This document shows positions 13,376 to 27,200 of a stretch of 64,000 bases of DNA, piece by piece. Position 1 is the stretch's first letter. Each line of letters begins with the position of its first letter. This stretch comes from Styela clava (Eukaryota > Chordata > Ascidiacea > Stolidobranchia > Styelidae), in NCBI RefSeq assembly GCF_964204865.1, contig NC_135256.1, positions 19,311,703 through 19,375,702 of the forward strand, given 5' to 3'. The translations under genes and the position numbers were made by a program. The notes beneath the pieces are model-generated. The model saw only the letters and a list, made by a program, of their open reading frames with translations, was not told where the DNA came from and ran no database searches.

Positions 13376-16300
13376 AATATATAATTCATACAAATGTTTG
13401 ATACATTTTTTAAAATTTTAAATATTGCTTCAATATCATAGTACATATGGCTATCGCCAGGACCAAGCAATTTCTATCCTCAGAAAAGCTGTCGATTCAG
13501 GATATCCACAAGACCCATTCGAGTGGTATATAATTCTTATAATTTTGCAACATCAATGTCATTTTTTTTATCGAAGAGAATAATACATCTTTTCTGTTTG
13601 AAATTCTCAATCTTCCACGCAAAGACTAAAATCAATTCAAATTACAACGATGGCCTCGCCACGGATAAGAGTGGTAGCTGTACATTGAACTGTCCAGACG
13701 TAAAAAGTACTGTTTACATGTTTTGATGCTTTTGTAATAATCGATGTAGGACCCCATTAAATATGCATATAGATTATAAATTACTGCTTGGCAATGTTTG
13801 CATCAGACAGTTTTGACAAGCTTTATTCAATTAAGCCGTCTGATTTTATTCAATGGATGCAATTTACTTATGTAATACCTATAAAATATGAACGAATAAT
13901 ATATATGATATTCTGTTTTCGTCAATGGTATTCTACTTTGGCGACCCATGGCGACAACACATAAAACACATTCTCATGCTACACTTTTTTTCAATCATAA
14001 GTAATAAGTATCATGCACGAAAACTATGGAAAATAAAGTTTTTAATTTACATTTTTTTTAATTTACTCAATACCTCACGCACGAATAACAGTGCAGATTT
14101 GAACGAGCAATGCCAGACGTGGAAGAAATAAGATCGTCATTACGAAGTACTATATCTTATTATGTCACGATAGAAAACGTACTCATAATATAACAAGATG
14201 AAAGTTGAAAATTAGGATGCTTAGCGAGAGTTCAAACACATCATTGATCGGGTATTGTACTGTATTTTTGCTGAATTCAAAATCAGTTGCAACTAATCTA
14301 CTATAAGCTTATTAAAAGAATCTTTATACACGTTCGCAAATTTTTTATAGTACCAAATCCGCAAAAAATTTTTTAAATAAATTTAAAGTGAATCTCGTAA
14401 CGTCCCAGTTTCGATTTATATATGATATGCATTTTTTAATAAAATATTCCGGAGAAGTGATAATTTTTAACTAATTCGGAAAAGATAAACTAAATAGGCC
14501 ATGGGTAAGTATCACGGCGTTCATTTGTCTACAAAATTATATATATATTTAGGGAAAAGATTAAAATTCAATTTTTAATGCTAGTCTCCAGATCAATTTC
14601 CGAGCGAAAACTGAAATAATTATTTGTCGATAAGTTGGAAAGGTGTGATCAGCGCTTTGTAATTATTTATTTTTAATCCAATATTATCATCAAATTTACA
14701 TGTGGAATATGAAAAGTATATGTAATTTTTTTTTAAATAATGAGAAAAGTTGTCCCCGTCGTATAAAAAAGGATCAGGTGTAAATTACATCAGACTTCAA
14801 ACATAGAATGACAAGGAGACTTATTGTGAAATACCCGGATAAAATTATCCCTTGTATCTTGTATTATGTCCATCTTTACTTTTCAACACGGCCCGTCCCG
14901 TTTATCAGATGTCGTTTCCTGCCCCCTTGTGGCATTTTCGTTGATTGGCAGAACCCAGATCTTCAGATCTTTTAGAAAGTATCTTGGAAAGAAGATAACT
15001 TAAGCTAAGTGTTGAGTGGATTTTCTTCATTTTCATTAAAAAAATTTTGGGGTTAATCCCGCCCAAGCTTATAAATGAAGTCTATAAAATCAACAGCTAC
15101 TTCTTTCTTCGAATTGTCACTCGCACGTAATTTTGAACAACTGCAATATTTGGTTAGGAAGTATGGGAGTGGATCGTTTTGCTATATATATATATATATC
15201 GTTGTTGCAAAAAAAATTACTCGCCAACTAAAGAAACAAACGGTTTCAAATTTCCAGTCCTCATTGATATATTTGGGGATATAATTTTAGGATGTATATA
15301 TTGCCTATATAGTATAAGATGGAATTTTTACGGATTAATAATTGGAGAAACGCCCGATGGGTGGCTGTTACTTTTATTTTTGTCAGATATTCTCTGAGCC
15401 ATATGGGTTAATATTTCACACGAATATCATATTTTCGCGCGTAGAACACCGTCAGTCCAAAATCTTTTTGACAATCTTGATTCTCACTGCCCAGTTAGGC
15501 ACTACCAGTACCGTTGTGGTGTGAGAGTTGATTCGTAAATTTGTGCTTTCCTCTTTTTTTTGAAGAGAACATATGAGAAACAACATAAGAATTTAGCTCA
15601 GAGTACAATATTAAACCACTGATCAACCGCTGATGTTTTCCCACGACAAGAATGCTAATTTTCATTTTATTCGCTGTGATTGCGATTGACCGTTAATCTT
15701 GTTCTATTTCCAACCAGTTTAGCCCCAGCTTTTTGTTAAAGGTAGAGTATCTCTAATTAAGGGGATAGTAGACATTTTACAACTTCGAGCGTTTTGGGTT
15801 TTCGCATCTGCCGAAATCCTTTGTAGCTAATAAGTCTTCAGTTCGAATAAGTCATGTGGTATTTGTGTCTTTCAAAAAAGCTAAATGGTGTATCAATTTT
15901 GAATGAGCGACAAAAGTATACGAACACCAATAAATTTTAACATTGTGCATGATAATAGTCCAAGATAGAGAACAAATAAAATCCCGCCAAATTCCGCATA
16001 GTTGTTAAATTATTGCTGATATCCAACTGACCTCAAAGTTTATTAAGGGTTAGTCAATTCCAGTTTTGGGCACAAACTCATGATCCTTGAGTTTTTAAAA
16101 ACCGAGTCTTCACTCCAGTCGATTCGCTGCACTCCCGAGTAAATTTTAATTTCCTAAACAATAATGAACTGACCTAATGACTTGTGTTTTTCCAAAACTG
16201 ATTAATTGATAGATTAAGGCATAACTGGAAGATACAATTCAGCTACCTGGGGCTTTTTGTCGTTCGAAGTTTTTTCATTGGGTGCAAAAAGAAATAAAAC

Positions 16301-16408
16301 ACGCATTCCCAAAGCTTGGACCCTGATAAATTATGTTTCTTGTTCTCGGTACACTTGAATCAGCTGATTCTAACATTGTGACGAAGTAATAGAAAAATTT
16401 CAGTTTGC
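13376..16408. other. Intergenic region upstream of the SPATA16-like gene
   Basis: No supported gene. TA microsatellites are at about 15182-15200. Frames near 13523-14131 and 15075-15524 have neither splice partners nor motifs. The SPATA16-like promoter should lie at the right end, but no TATA element stands out there. Confidence 0.4.
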
Positions 16409-19400
16409 ATGGCATTATGGAATCACAATTTTGATATGATTAGTGATGCCACCACGACGACGTTACCACATGACCGAATCTACAAAATGCAAGAACTTGA
16501 AAGGCTGGAAGGTCTGATTTTGCGTTTTTCTTCGAGTAAGTTACTTTTCTATGTTTACCCATTCTTGTTTTTAATATGTAATTAATTTGTAAGGTCGACT
16601 ATTTGGGAGTATGGCGTAACGGTACTCATATTATTCAACCGAATCCATAACACCTGCTTTCTTTAAACAAAGCTTTATTTATCCGTAATCTCATTTTTTT
16701 ATAAGACGCTTCCGCGCATTCATTTTCGAAGATTTTTCATAATCAGCTTCCAACACGAAAGGAGCAACTATTTGCAAAAAGGCCAGAGTCTTTCCTGTAA
16801 TTCATAGCCTACCCATTCGTTACACTTGTGGTTTGGACCCACTAAAAAACTAGTTAGTTCTGACTAAACAACTACGCTCGCAAGCGGGACCGCGTTTTTA
16901 ATTAAGTGGAGATTGGGTCCTGTTGAATTAGGTGCTCGGGTGTTATATATATATATATATATTGTGAAAGTAAGATATGCTGTATATGTATATTTTAATT
17001 TTATCCGTAAATGTAACCCTCAATTCAATTTTTTTGAAGGACGTCTATATGTCGGGGAAATATTTCGCGATAAAAAGTATTCACGACTGCTGAATCTCAT
17101 CGAGAAGGCTGATGATCATCTTCACCTAGAAGAAACTGGAAGAGCTATAGCCGTTTACAAAAACGCCAGCTATCATTTGAAGGTACGAAAATACTATGTG
17201 GTACTATATTCTTTATGATACAATTCAAAATTGTTAATGTTTCGTTCTGGTCCCTTTTAGACATTCGTGACGAATGGATTAAAAGATCGACTTCTTTGTG
17301 CTAATTTCTATGGAACCATAGAATGTCAAATTTCATTCTGCTACTTGATTCTTGGCAACAGTGCATTAGCACTTCAGCATGCTAACAGGTGAATCCAGTT
17401 TCTTCTAATAATATTACTGCATAGACGAGGAAAGAAGAGTGTAAACTGTTAATCATTAGGATGCATTTTGGCCAGACAGTTCTCTCTGGAGTTCTAAACA
17501 TCGCTTTGTCTTTTCTTTTCTTATAACGCATTTCTATTTAGAAGTATCTTTCATGACGTATCATGTCAAACAGTACATGTATGGAGAGCGTTTGCTTACC
17601 GAAGGCTTGGAAAATATGCGAGAGCAGTGAAATGTCTAACAGTACGGGCCCCACTTTTCATGACTCAAGTCTTGTCCGACGCTTATGATTATTCTGAGTT
17701 CCTTGTGAAAATCCCAAATTGGGAATTATATGAAGAAGATGTCATCGTAAATTACTGGGAAGAGCTATTGAAAATTGTGTTGAAGTCCACGAAAAATGCA
17801 AAAGTATGGAATACAATGATAATATTTGTAAATTGTGTAGTATACTTTATGAACTGGCTCGTTTAGCGACTGAACCCTGCCCGATCACGAATACTTAAAC
17901 CCGATGCGGGAATTATTTGTTTGAGACCTGAAATAGGCCCAGAAGCTGAAATAACCTAATAAATGATGTATTATGCACTGGTACTTTGTAGTATATTTAA
18001 TCTTTTATTTCCATCAAGTGGAAAAGAAAGTTCTGTCGATTATTAAGAGATATTCGTTTTTGTAAATGCTTGACCAAGCCTTTACAAAAGCCTTTGCTTG
18101 GCCAGAAAATAAAACAAAATATAAACCAAATCTCCGAGGAAACGTAACGTTATTACATTGTGCTCTCATTAATTTACTTATTTGCAACTGTATTCAATTT
18201 ATATAATTTAGGAACTACTTTTCCAACAAACATTATCCCAACACGTCGTTATTGCTTATGAACTATGTATGTAACTTCCAATATTATAGTATGATGATAT
18301 TTTTAGATGGAACATATCAGAGAAATTTCTTATTTACGCAAAGAAGAATTACATGAAAGATTGTCGATGGAGTATTTGGCAATACATCCCGCTTATCACG
18401 ATACAGTTGCAACCGGTACGTTTCAACTTTGCAACCCACATATAAATTAGTTCTGAACACTTTCAAGAGGATTATGAGCAGTGAAAATATTCAAAATTAT
18501 AACAACGGATTCTCTTTTGAACCGAACTTACCCATTACTACAGGCTCCTTAATTTCAGAAAACCACGTCGAATTGTATAGCACTATTATATTACAAGTAC
18601 GAAACATGAGTAATAAGAACAATGAAACGTCATATTTACTTATGCATGCTAATGCCTATTCGCCAGCTGCGGTGCACGTTCTCCATTTGCTGCAGTCGTC
18701 TGACGTCTAAAACAAGACGCGAGCCCCCTGAATGCTATCAGTAGATACGAGACTATGAGACCGATGTTTTATTGTTTTTGAACATCTAAAGCCAGGCTGG
18801 GCAATTACTTTTCTCAGACTTAGATAGATATCTATCTATCAGTCTATATAGACTCACTTACTGGACTGGAGGCTCAATATGAAACTATGAATCAAAACAG
18901 ATCGAGATTTTCAATAAACACATCGAGATTTTCAATAAAAACCATAATCGTAATTTCACAAAGGCACAACATGGCCGCAGAAACACTTCGGTTGGCTGTA
19001 TCCGGCACGCGCGGCGTTATTTGCCCAACCCTGAGCGAAAGCATGTTTAAATGTTGAAAAGGCAAAGTCAGTTTAATAGGTAACATGTTAACTCAGTCTG
19101 ACTTACAAATGCAGCATTCGTGAGTATTTATTTTATTCTATTTGTTCTTATGTTCAGATGCGTCAGCGATGAGAATTCTTCCCAATTCATTTCGAAGCAT
19201 TCTCCAATCTCAGGAAGTTGATTTCTTTTATCAAGTTACGGGATTTAAAAATACCAACCAAGTTGCTAACTATTTCAATAATTTACCTAAAAGTTCTAAA
19301 GAAATTATCAAAAAAATAGCAAAAGATTCAAAAATCAACACTTCCATGGTCGAGCGAATATCTGCGTTATCAAAGATGGCGGATGCCATGAATTGCACCA

Positions 19401-20880
19401 ACATTGAGGTTTGAAATACCATTGCTTAGAATAGCAGATTAGAATATTTATAAGAATATGACGCCCACTACGTACTCATTACCAGGCTTGTCCGTGGGAC
19501 ATGTTTTTCTGTCCCATTCACATCCAACCCCATATCAATTATGACTGTTCATCGATCTTCATTTTTCACCTTTTCCGAACAAGCTAAACAGTTTACTCTT
19601 CAATAGTACAGGCTTCTTCCTGGATTTGGAATACACGAACGACTATTGCTTTGTGCAGCTCTGGTACATATTGGAAAATTAGAGGAGGCAATGCAGGAAT
19701 ATAAATGTTTGAAAGTAAGTAGACGGACGTTAAATGACAAGGGTTTCAAGACGTGTTTTGACATTTACTATTATACAAATTTGCAGGAAGTTTGTCTGAC
19801 CGTTTTTTTTTTTGCAGTAATGAGGTCGTATCGTTGTTGCATTTAAACCAAAACACTTCATGTACAAAGTTCTGTCCAAAGAAGTGTTAATTACACTGGA
19901 ACCAAATATTTCTGGCAGTCATGATATCAAGTTACTGTTCATATAAGATATGGCTAATAGTTCACCCTATTTTAACAAAAATACATACATACATTTATAC
20001 AAGTATATACCGTTTTGATTTCAATAGGCAGACATAATGTTATTCATTGTTCTGTCGAAAAAGGGAGAGCTCAAATGCCAACCATCAGCTTCTAAACATC
20101 TTCTTGCTATTCAAAACGTATTGAAATCTCTTAAAGTGAAATTAAAACAAGACAAAGAACTTCGGCGATCGGTTGGTAAGTTAAATCACCTAAAGAATAT
20201 AGAATATCAATTCAATAACTCTCGAGTGTAAAGATTTGAAATTGTCATTAGGTTGCTTGGTGCATTGGTTGGAAGACTGTGCCATGAGATGGACAGCTGA
20301 AAATTATTCGAAGTCCTCCAACAAATATAATTCAACAAAAGGAAGAAGATATTTTAAAGGTAACTCGATGGAGACAATGTTCTTTCAGCTGTTAGCATGC
20401 GGAATTTAGATTTGATTTGGGGGTCTCATTGTTTGCTGACCAGACCATTGGTCAAATTTGAAGTTGTTTAGAAGTGAAAATTCTCAATCAATCATCTTCG
20501 TTGATTTGTGTTCTGTTTTTAATGCATATGATTTCAAAAATTTGGCTTCAACCTGAACTAAAAAGCACGATTTTGGCTACTAATCTTAGTTTCACATTTA
20601 TCGAATAAAACAATAATTGCTATAGGCGTTCACGTTTCTGTTTTTGCACTAATGTGTTGAAAAAAATGGGATTATGATCGAAATAAGTGGATATTCTTTT
20701 TGACTCGTCATATTTTTTAATTGGATTGGAACTATAAACATGACATAAATTGGAACTACAAATACAAAAATATTTTTAGATTCTAATTTAAAAAAGAAAT
20801 CAAAAACACCGAAGAAACTAGAATCCGAAGAATGGCAAGAATCTAAGAGAACCTCAAGAAAGCTTCGATTTCAGCGCTGA
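16409..20880 (+). CDS. SPATA16: SPATA16-like (spermatogenesis-associated 16) TPR protein
   Basis: Eleven exons with agreeing phases: 16409-16535, 17040-17182, 17261-17388, 17542-17803, 18212-18270, 18321-18415, 19158-19408, 19607-19714, 20028-20175, 20252-20359, 20780-20880; 509 aa against 569 in human. Assignment rests on collinear similarity to vertebrate SPATA16: a TPR-like block (CYLILGNSALALQHANRSI, then YRRLGKYARAVK), the HPAYHDTVATDASAMRILP segment with the following VTGFKN, and a C-terminal IHERLLL block ending in a Lys/Arg-rich tail. In mammals SPATA16 is a Golgi/acrosome-associated protein needed for spermiogenesis; a sperm role here is inferred. The start is the first ATG of exon 1, whose exon ends at a GTAAGT donor. 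The exon 5/6 junction needs an unusually short 50-bp intron (18271-18320). A hAT-type element sits in intron 6. The gene converges on the secreted-protein gene, the two stops 348 bp apart. Confidence 0.85.
18793..19033. mobile_element. hAT-type non-autonomous element in SPATA16-like intron 6 (241 bp)
   Basis: The left end is CAGGCTGGGCAATTAC and the right end read inward is CAGGGTTGGGCAAATAAC. The flanks resemble an 8-bp duplication with two mismatches (ATCTAAAG and AGCGAAAG, offset by one base). It contains a near-perfect short direct repeat (ATCGAGATTTTCAATAAA) at about 18901-18937. Confidence 0.6.
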
Positions 20881-21006
20881 ATAGATGAAAATATAATTCA
20901 AAGAAAATGTAGTGGTTTCTTGCTAAACCGATGAATTCAAATCAGATTTTCAGCAGATTCTATAATACCCTCGTCCAAAGTCAATACTAGTTCATTGATC
21001 GAAATT

Positions 21007-21012
21007 TTTATT
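21007..21012 (-). terminator. candidate poly(A) signal of the six-module secreted gene
   Basis: AATAAA on the minus strand, about 217 bp beyond that gene's proposed stop. An ATTAAA on the plus strand at 21025-21030 could serve the SPATA16-like gene. If both are used, the two 3' UTRs overlap tail to tail. Confidence 0.35.
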
Positions 21013-21228
21013 ACTTCATTTATCATTAAACTTATATTACAACTATATCCTATACTATTTATCCATAATTATAACAACGCTAAGATATCTAATGAAAAAT
21101 GAATCAAAAAAGTAAAACAAAACGTGACTTTTGTACATCCGAACTCTCCCCTTGTGAATTATTATTTGTTTAAGCCGTATGTTGTGTGTGGATTATTATT
21201 TGTAGAAATTGTGTGTAAAGTTGAGGAA

Positions 21229-24200
21229 TTAGATCCATGGAGTAGTTGGAGTTTTCCACCACTGCCATGTGCAATTCCATCTTCCAAATTTCTGCCAATC
21301 TTCTGGGACCTTCCACCAATCAACTGGAGATTTCCACCATTCTGTGAATAAATGGAAACGCGTTCTTGAGAATCATGTTTACACGATTGTATACTAAATT
21401 TAGATCTCATTACGGATTTAAATTTTAGCAATAGTCTGAGTTACAGGTGTATTGAATTAATTCAATTATAGGTTTAAATATATAGTTTTGTTCACGACCT
21501 GAGTAGCCACTTACCAAAACCTGCATTTAAAGTTATAATGTCCCAATTTGCGAAAATAACCCAGTTGCTTTTATTACTATGGACACATGCTTATTGCTGT
21601 CTTTACACAAGTTTTTGATAAAAAAATGAACTTTGTTGAAAAGCAATATTTATTGATGAGGTATCAGCGCATATAAAGCAGTTTTTCCCAACCTATTTTA
21701 AAGTGGATTATAAAAAATCTGAGTAAAGTTTTTTTTCTATATTTGGTATTACTCAATAGTAATTTTATATATATGTGGGAAGTATCACAGCCTAAAATCT
21801 TGGCAGCAGCTATTCTGCTTAAATAAACCCACGCTACATTTTCAAAAACGTATGTAAGTATATCCTTGGTTGGCAAAATTTGGGTCGCTTGAAAAAAGTT
21901 CGGGAACCACTGAGATAAAGTATTTGATTACTTTGCTGCACTACTTACCATCACTAATTTTCCACACTTGATTGGACCACGCTCCTCCTCTTCCGTCACT
22001 TTCGCAACGATTGGACCATCCATACCAGTTGTACATATCCTCAGCATGTTCTGATGTCAAACACATTCCGCCGGCTTGTAGAGCGAAAACCTTAAAACCA
22101 CGAGATCTGGCGTAACGAGCACATGCCCCGATTGCATCTTCTCTTTCGCTGTATCTCCCAATAAGTTCCAAATTAACCCCTTCAGCAATAGGAATGGTGC
22201 GGAATGCATCGTCCTTCCAGCAACCCAAGTTTTCTAGTGTGACTGCGGAATTATTTCAATATATATTTAATAAAACACATTTTATGATATAAGCTTTAAA
22301 CATACTCTTGACATTCATTTAAACTAGAACTTAATATTTAGTTATTATTAACCGTTATTATTTAGTACTCAAAATAATCTGATAAGTATTGTTGTTTGAA
22401 ATTGAAATTTTTTCTGGGAAAAAAAGAAAGATAATATTCAAATCGTCAGAAATTAAGTAAAATCTGGCATATAGCAAATAAATCGTGAGGACAGATATTT
22501 GCAGCAAGAGCATAAAGTTGTTTTATATTTTTGACGCGAAATTTAGATTTCTATTCAATAACTTACAATTATTCTTGGCCTTTATTTTATAAATCTGTAT
22601 TGCGAAACGTCCACCGAGGCCATCATCTGAACAAGCGGCGGATTTAACGCATCTTCTGGTCTCGTTCCACCACAAGCCATGACATCTACCTCCGTCCAAT
22701 AAAGCAAAACTGTCAAACTCCCACATCGATGCAACCAAAGAGCATTTTCTAATTTGGTCGACTCTGGTCTGTAAACATATTAAATTATAAAATTGAATTT
22801 GTAAAATGTTTTTCCGAGGTAGCATTTTGCACTCGAATATATCAAAATGCCGAATAAGTAGCAAGGATATAACATAATAAAGCGCTATGGTATAGTGTTT
22901 ATCTGAAGTAATATCGTGGTGTACGTTACCCAATAATACGGTGAGATTTTACTACAATGCAAAGCCTTACTCTTGGCTCATCTTTCAGCAACGGATGTAA
23001 ATCTTCCAAAAGTTCAATTTGTTCACAGTCTTCAAAACAGCCTTTATTGCTGAACCATGCTAAAAGAAAAAAACAGTTTTAGAACAAAGACAGCTACTGG
23101 TGAGGTAAAACTAGATAAGAATTTAGGCAGGGCAAATCAGTATATTTTTATCCCTAACGTCAAAATCCCGATAATGCTATTTTTTGATATTTTTTGAGTT
23201 AGGTTAAGTTTGAATGGTAATAAAATACACCAGACGCAACTTGATTTCATATATATGAATAAGTTGAATTTTACAGTTCGATGACGATCATGAAGACGAC
23301 TAATACTAGACAAAATGAAACATATATATATATCAATAACGGGTTGGAGCCAACTTGAGCGTGTTGGGCCAGAGACGATCGAGCGATTGAAAAAAGAACC
23401 TATTCCAAATTTTTTTTTGTCAAAAGAATACAATACTCACGATCTCTGATTGTGTTCAGTTCAAAGACTGAAATTGCTTCAGCATTTCCCATGTCTTCTA
23501 AACATTCATCCGATGGCCCATATGACCGGAACAACTTTCTTGCATTTGGAGAACTAAGACATTTTCCTTCTCTAATGGCAATCACATCGAATCCAAATTT
23601 CCAAGCAACTCTTGCACATCTGTTTTTTTATGTTACACGGTTAGAAAGTAATATTCACAAATAACGTTATAGTCGTATATTGTTATAAAAATATCAAATA
23701 GTACACGAAAACTGTACTCTAATGGTCAATCGGGAGATGAAGATTAGATAGATATTCTCATAATGATTTATTATAGCATAGAAATAGTAAATAGATATGC
23801 ATGTATAGCTTAATATAACATTATACTATCCTTTGTTGGTAAAAATTAATATATTTACGATAGAGGGCAATTTTACACGAGAAAGAATACTAGATATAAA
23901 CATAACAAAAAAAGAGGAACATATAAAACTTCACTTTTCAACCGCATCTTCACGAAGAAAAGGTTCGTCTTTGATAATCTCATCAAGTTTCTCCAGCGAT
24001 GGAATCAGTTGCTTATCAATAACTTTCCAGCAACCAAGCGAAGTCAGATGAATTGCTGTTCATATTAAATGTTAATTCATTATTATTCAAATTTGACTAC
24101 GAACATAGTGCATGAAACTTATGATAAAATACATGAGTCACACTTGATAATGTACCTTGATCTCAATATGATTCAAATTTGGATAACTTTTACATTTGAT

Positions 24201-27200
24201 AATTTATCATAACTACAATACAATGATTATTTTCTTGATAAATGGAGTAAAAAATGGAAGAACATGACTTTGACATGATTTGTCACCACACAATTAATGA
24301 TGGGTTTGTTATTTTAAATTTCCAATCGTATTTCTTATTTAAGTTGGTCTTGTTGTTCGAATGTTTAATTCTAAAACTATTCTTATTATTCAATTTCAAA
24401 GAAAAATTTCAGATATTTATGCAATCACTTACGTGTAAACGATTCAGATTGCTTCCATTCAATTTCTAAAATAAGCATAAAAATGTAAATCGAATATGAT
24501 TCTAATGCTACTAAATAGTAGGCCTATATATCCTATGTTTACAGTTTTGCGAATACTTTTTTAACATTCGATTAGTAGTTTTAATTAAAGAGTATAAGTA
24601 AAAGTGGTTCTTCGCTATATGAGTTACAGAATAAATTTACTAAACGCAAATTTAACAACTTTTCTGTTGTCACCAAAGTCTTTATGTTGTCATCATAGTT
24701 TGAATATCTGGGGCCGTTATTTCACCACAATTAGAATACATAAGATAAGGTACGTCTGGAATATTCCTTTTGTTCGTACTTTACCAATATCCCAATTCGT
24801 ACCATTGCAATGCATGAGCTAATACTAACCATCCGCAACCAAGAAGGACCCCGGGCTAGGGTGGATCCACACATCTACAACCGCAGACATCTCGAATGAC
24901 GTTGGAATGTTTGGTGGCAAACAAACAACCAATTCAATGTCGTAATGAATGAATCACATCTACAGCTATACATTTCTGACGCATATAAATAATACGGCGC
25001 CACATTATGTGGTACTTGTTTAGTTACCCTCCGTTCAACATCTTGGTAAACATGAACTAGGATAGGATAGGATAGGATTTACATATTTATCCCGGGGGAG
25101 AGAAAAGCCGATAAGACGGCTTATCCATATGGCGAACCACGGCCTCTCGTCCGGTTACCATTCCAAGTCGGGTATGGGATTAGTTATATTGTTTGTTTTC
25201 GGAAGCATGGACTTGGTGGTGGAGGAAGCCGTAACCGACCAGCGGTTACGTGAACCCCCCAACGACGGCGAGGAGTCCAGCAATCCTCTCGCACATAACC
25301 ATCTCTGCATGGGATTCGAACCTGCGAACCCACGCAGAGTAATTAGAGGTGCGGTGGCGAGCGTATTCCTAACGCTTAGCCCGTTGAGCCACACCAGTTG
25401 AACTAAACATGAAGCCCGGCTTATCTTCAATTGAAATGAGTTAACTGTTCGAAAAATGCTTTTGTATAAATCGGTCAGCTTCACTTTGAGTTGAGAGATC
25501 ATGGGAAAGTTGTTAATGTAAGGATTTATCTTATTTATTTTTATGTCGTAATCAAATTCTATGCCATTTGTGTAATTTGATACATTAATTACTCCATAAT
25601 ATTTCAAAAACCTCTACATACGTAATATTATTTTCAGAGTTTTAAAATTTATACATTCGTTGTTTAAGACTATTGAATCGTATGTCGAGCCTATGGAAGC
25701 AAACTCTGTTACATAATGAAGAACGGCATTGATCTCAAACAATTGGAATACCTAGGCTACGTTACTTACTTTTCACTTCCCGAACAAGTTTGTAAACTTG
25801 ATCTGCTTCTTTTGCTCCCTTACCATCAATAGGGCATTCGTCTGACGACCCAAGGAAATCGTAAGCTGGTCTGAAATTTATTTATATTCCATCAGCAAAA
25901 TACTATAACCTTCACTATCTGGTAATATGCACAGCAAAAATTGCAAGAACTTTCTGTTTTTTTTGAGAATGATTCCGGCAGAAAATATTTATCACTACAA
26001 ACAATCAAGGACCTAGTGGACCTCACTGGGTTGATAATTTTGGTAGCGAGTGCAGAATGTGTAGTATGAAATGAGAATTCGATAGATTACTAAGAACACA
26101 TATAAATCATTCGTAGTTACAAACACGCAGCGTGCCAACTGTACAAAAGTACTCACTCTCTGAGCTCGGATCCAGCGCAAGCCCCACCATTTGTAACAGC
26201 GAAAATTTCACCATGATTCCAATCTGCGTTGTAAATTGCACATCTTTCGACTGCATTGTCACGTTTCTGAAAATCTCTCATTCCAAGAATATCTGATCTT
26301 GATTCAATAAGTGGAATAATGCGAGATAGTGGATCAATTTTCCAGCATCCAAGATTGACAATTGTTACTGAAACACGAATATATTGTGTGTTTATATATG
26401 CTTGTTGCCTATGTGGCAAATAGTTAATGACAAGATATAAAAAGCGTGGAACCTAAACGCCGATTAGGCAATACTGAATTACTCTGAAATAAAGCTTTCA
26501 TAGAATGAAGTATATTTCATTCTATAAACTACGCAGAATATTTTGTTAATATGGAAAATTTATAGGGTTTGGATTCGAGTAAAAAGTGAGCCCATTTAAT
26601 ATTTGAAAAATAATTTACCGTCATGTATGCAGATGAATTCTTGAGACAAAATGTGTCTTTGGTTTGTGTTATAGTCCGAACCTACTTCAAGTCTTTAAAC
26701 AAAACAATTCTTGTTCGTCGTGCTTGCAGCTTGAGGTTTCTTGATCGGATTATCGTTTATAATTCAATTGGAGGCAAAATATAAAATTAACAAATGAAAA
26801 TTCATATTACTTACCATTGCTCAGAAGAGTCAGATGATAAAATTGTAAGTTTTCCCATTTGTCATCAGGTATTCCCCATTCATCACCCCACGGCAAACGA
26901 AGATCTTCAAGAGTCTTGCGCCACGCAAAGCATTCTTTTTTGTCATTAAGACCAAAAATTTCAAATTTTAAAGCTGCAGCTGCTCTGGCACATTTTTCTT
27001 CCGGCTCAGACCTATCTTCCAGTGTTTCGGGATTTAAACGGATGAATCGACCCTCGAGTCGCTCCAAATCTTCCACCATCTTCATCCATGATCCAAGAGG
27101 AACAAATTTTGCTAAATATTCACAAAATAAAATATTGATACATTTGCGCTATAAAAATAGCTATCAATTTTTTCGGCTAACATTAACAATATAAGTCAAG

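Noticed and set aside
18429..18710. 93-codon plus-strand frame in the SPATA16-like gene between exons 6 and 7
   Set aside because: It lies in the intron in a frame that does not fit exon phases. Exon 6 joins exon 7 directly with conserved sequence on both sides.
21162..21431. 89-codon minus-strand frame over the last exon of the secreted gene
   Set aside because: It is the alternative frame of the 21229-21341 exon. Phase from the preceding exon supports the Trp-rich frame instead.
25129..25607. Opposed 90- and 150-codon frames
   Set aside because: Both lie largely in the tRNA-derived SINE and have no splice context.
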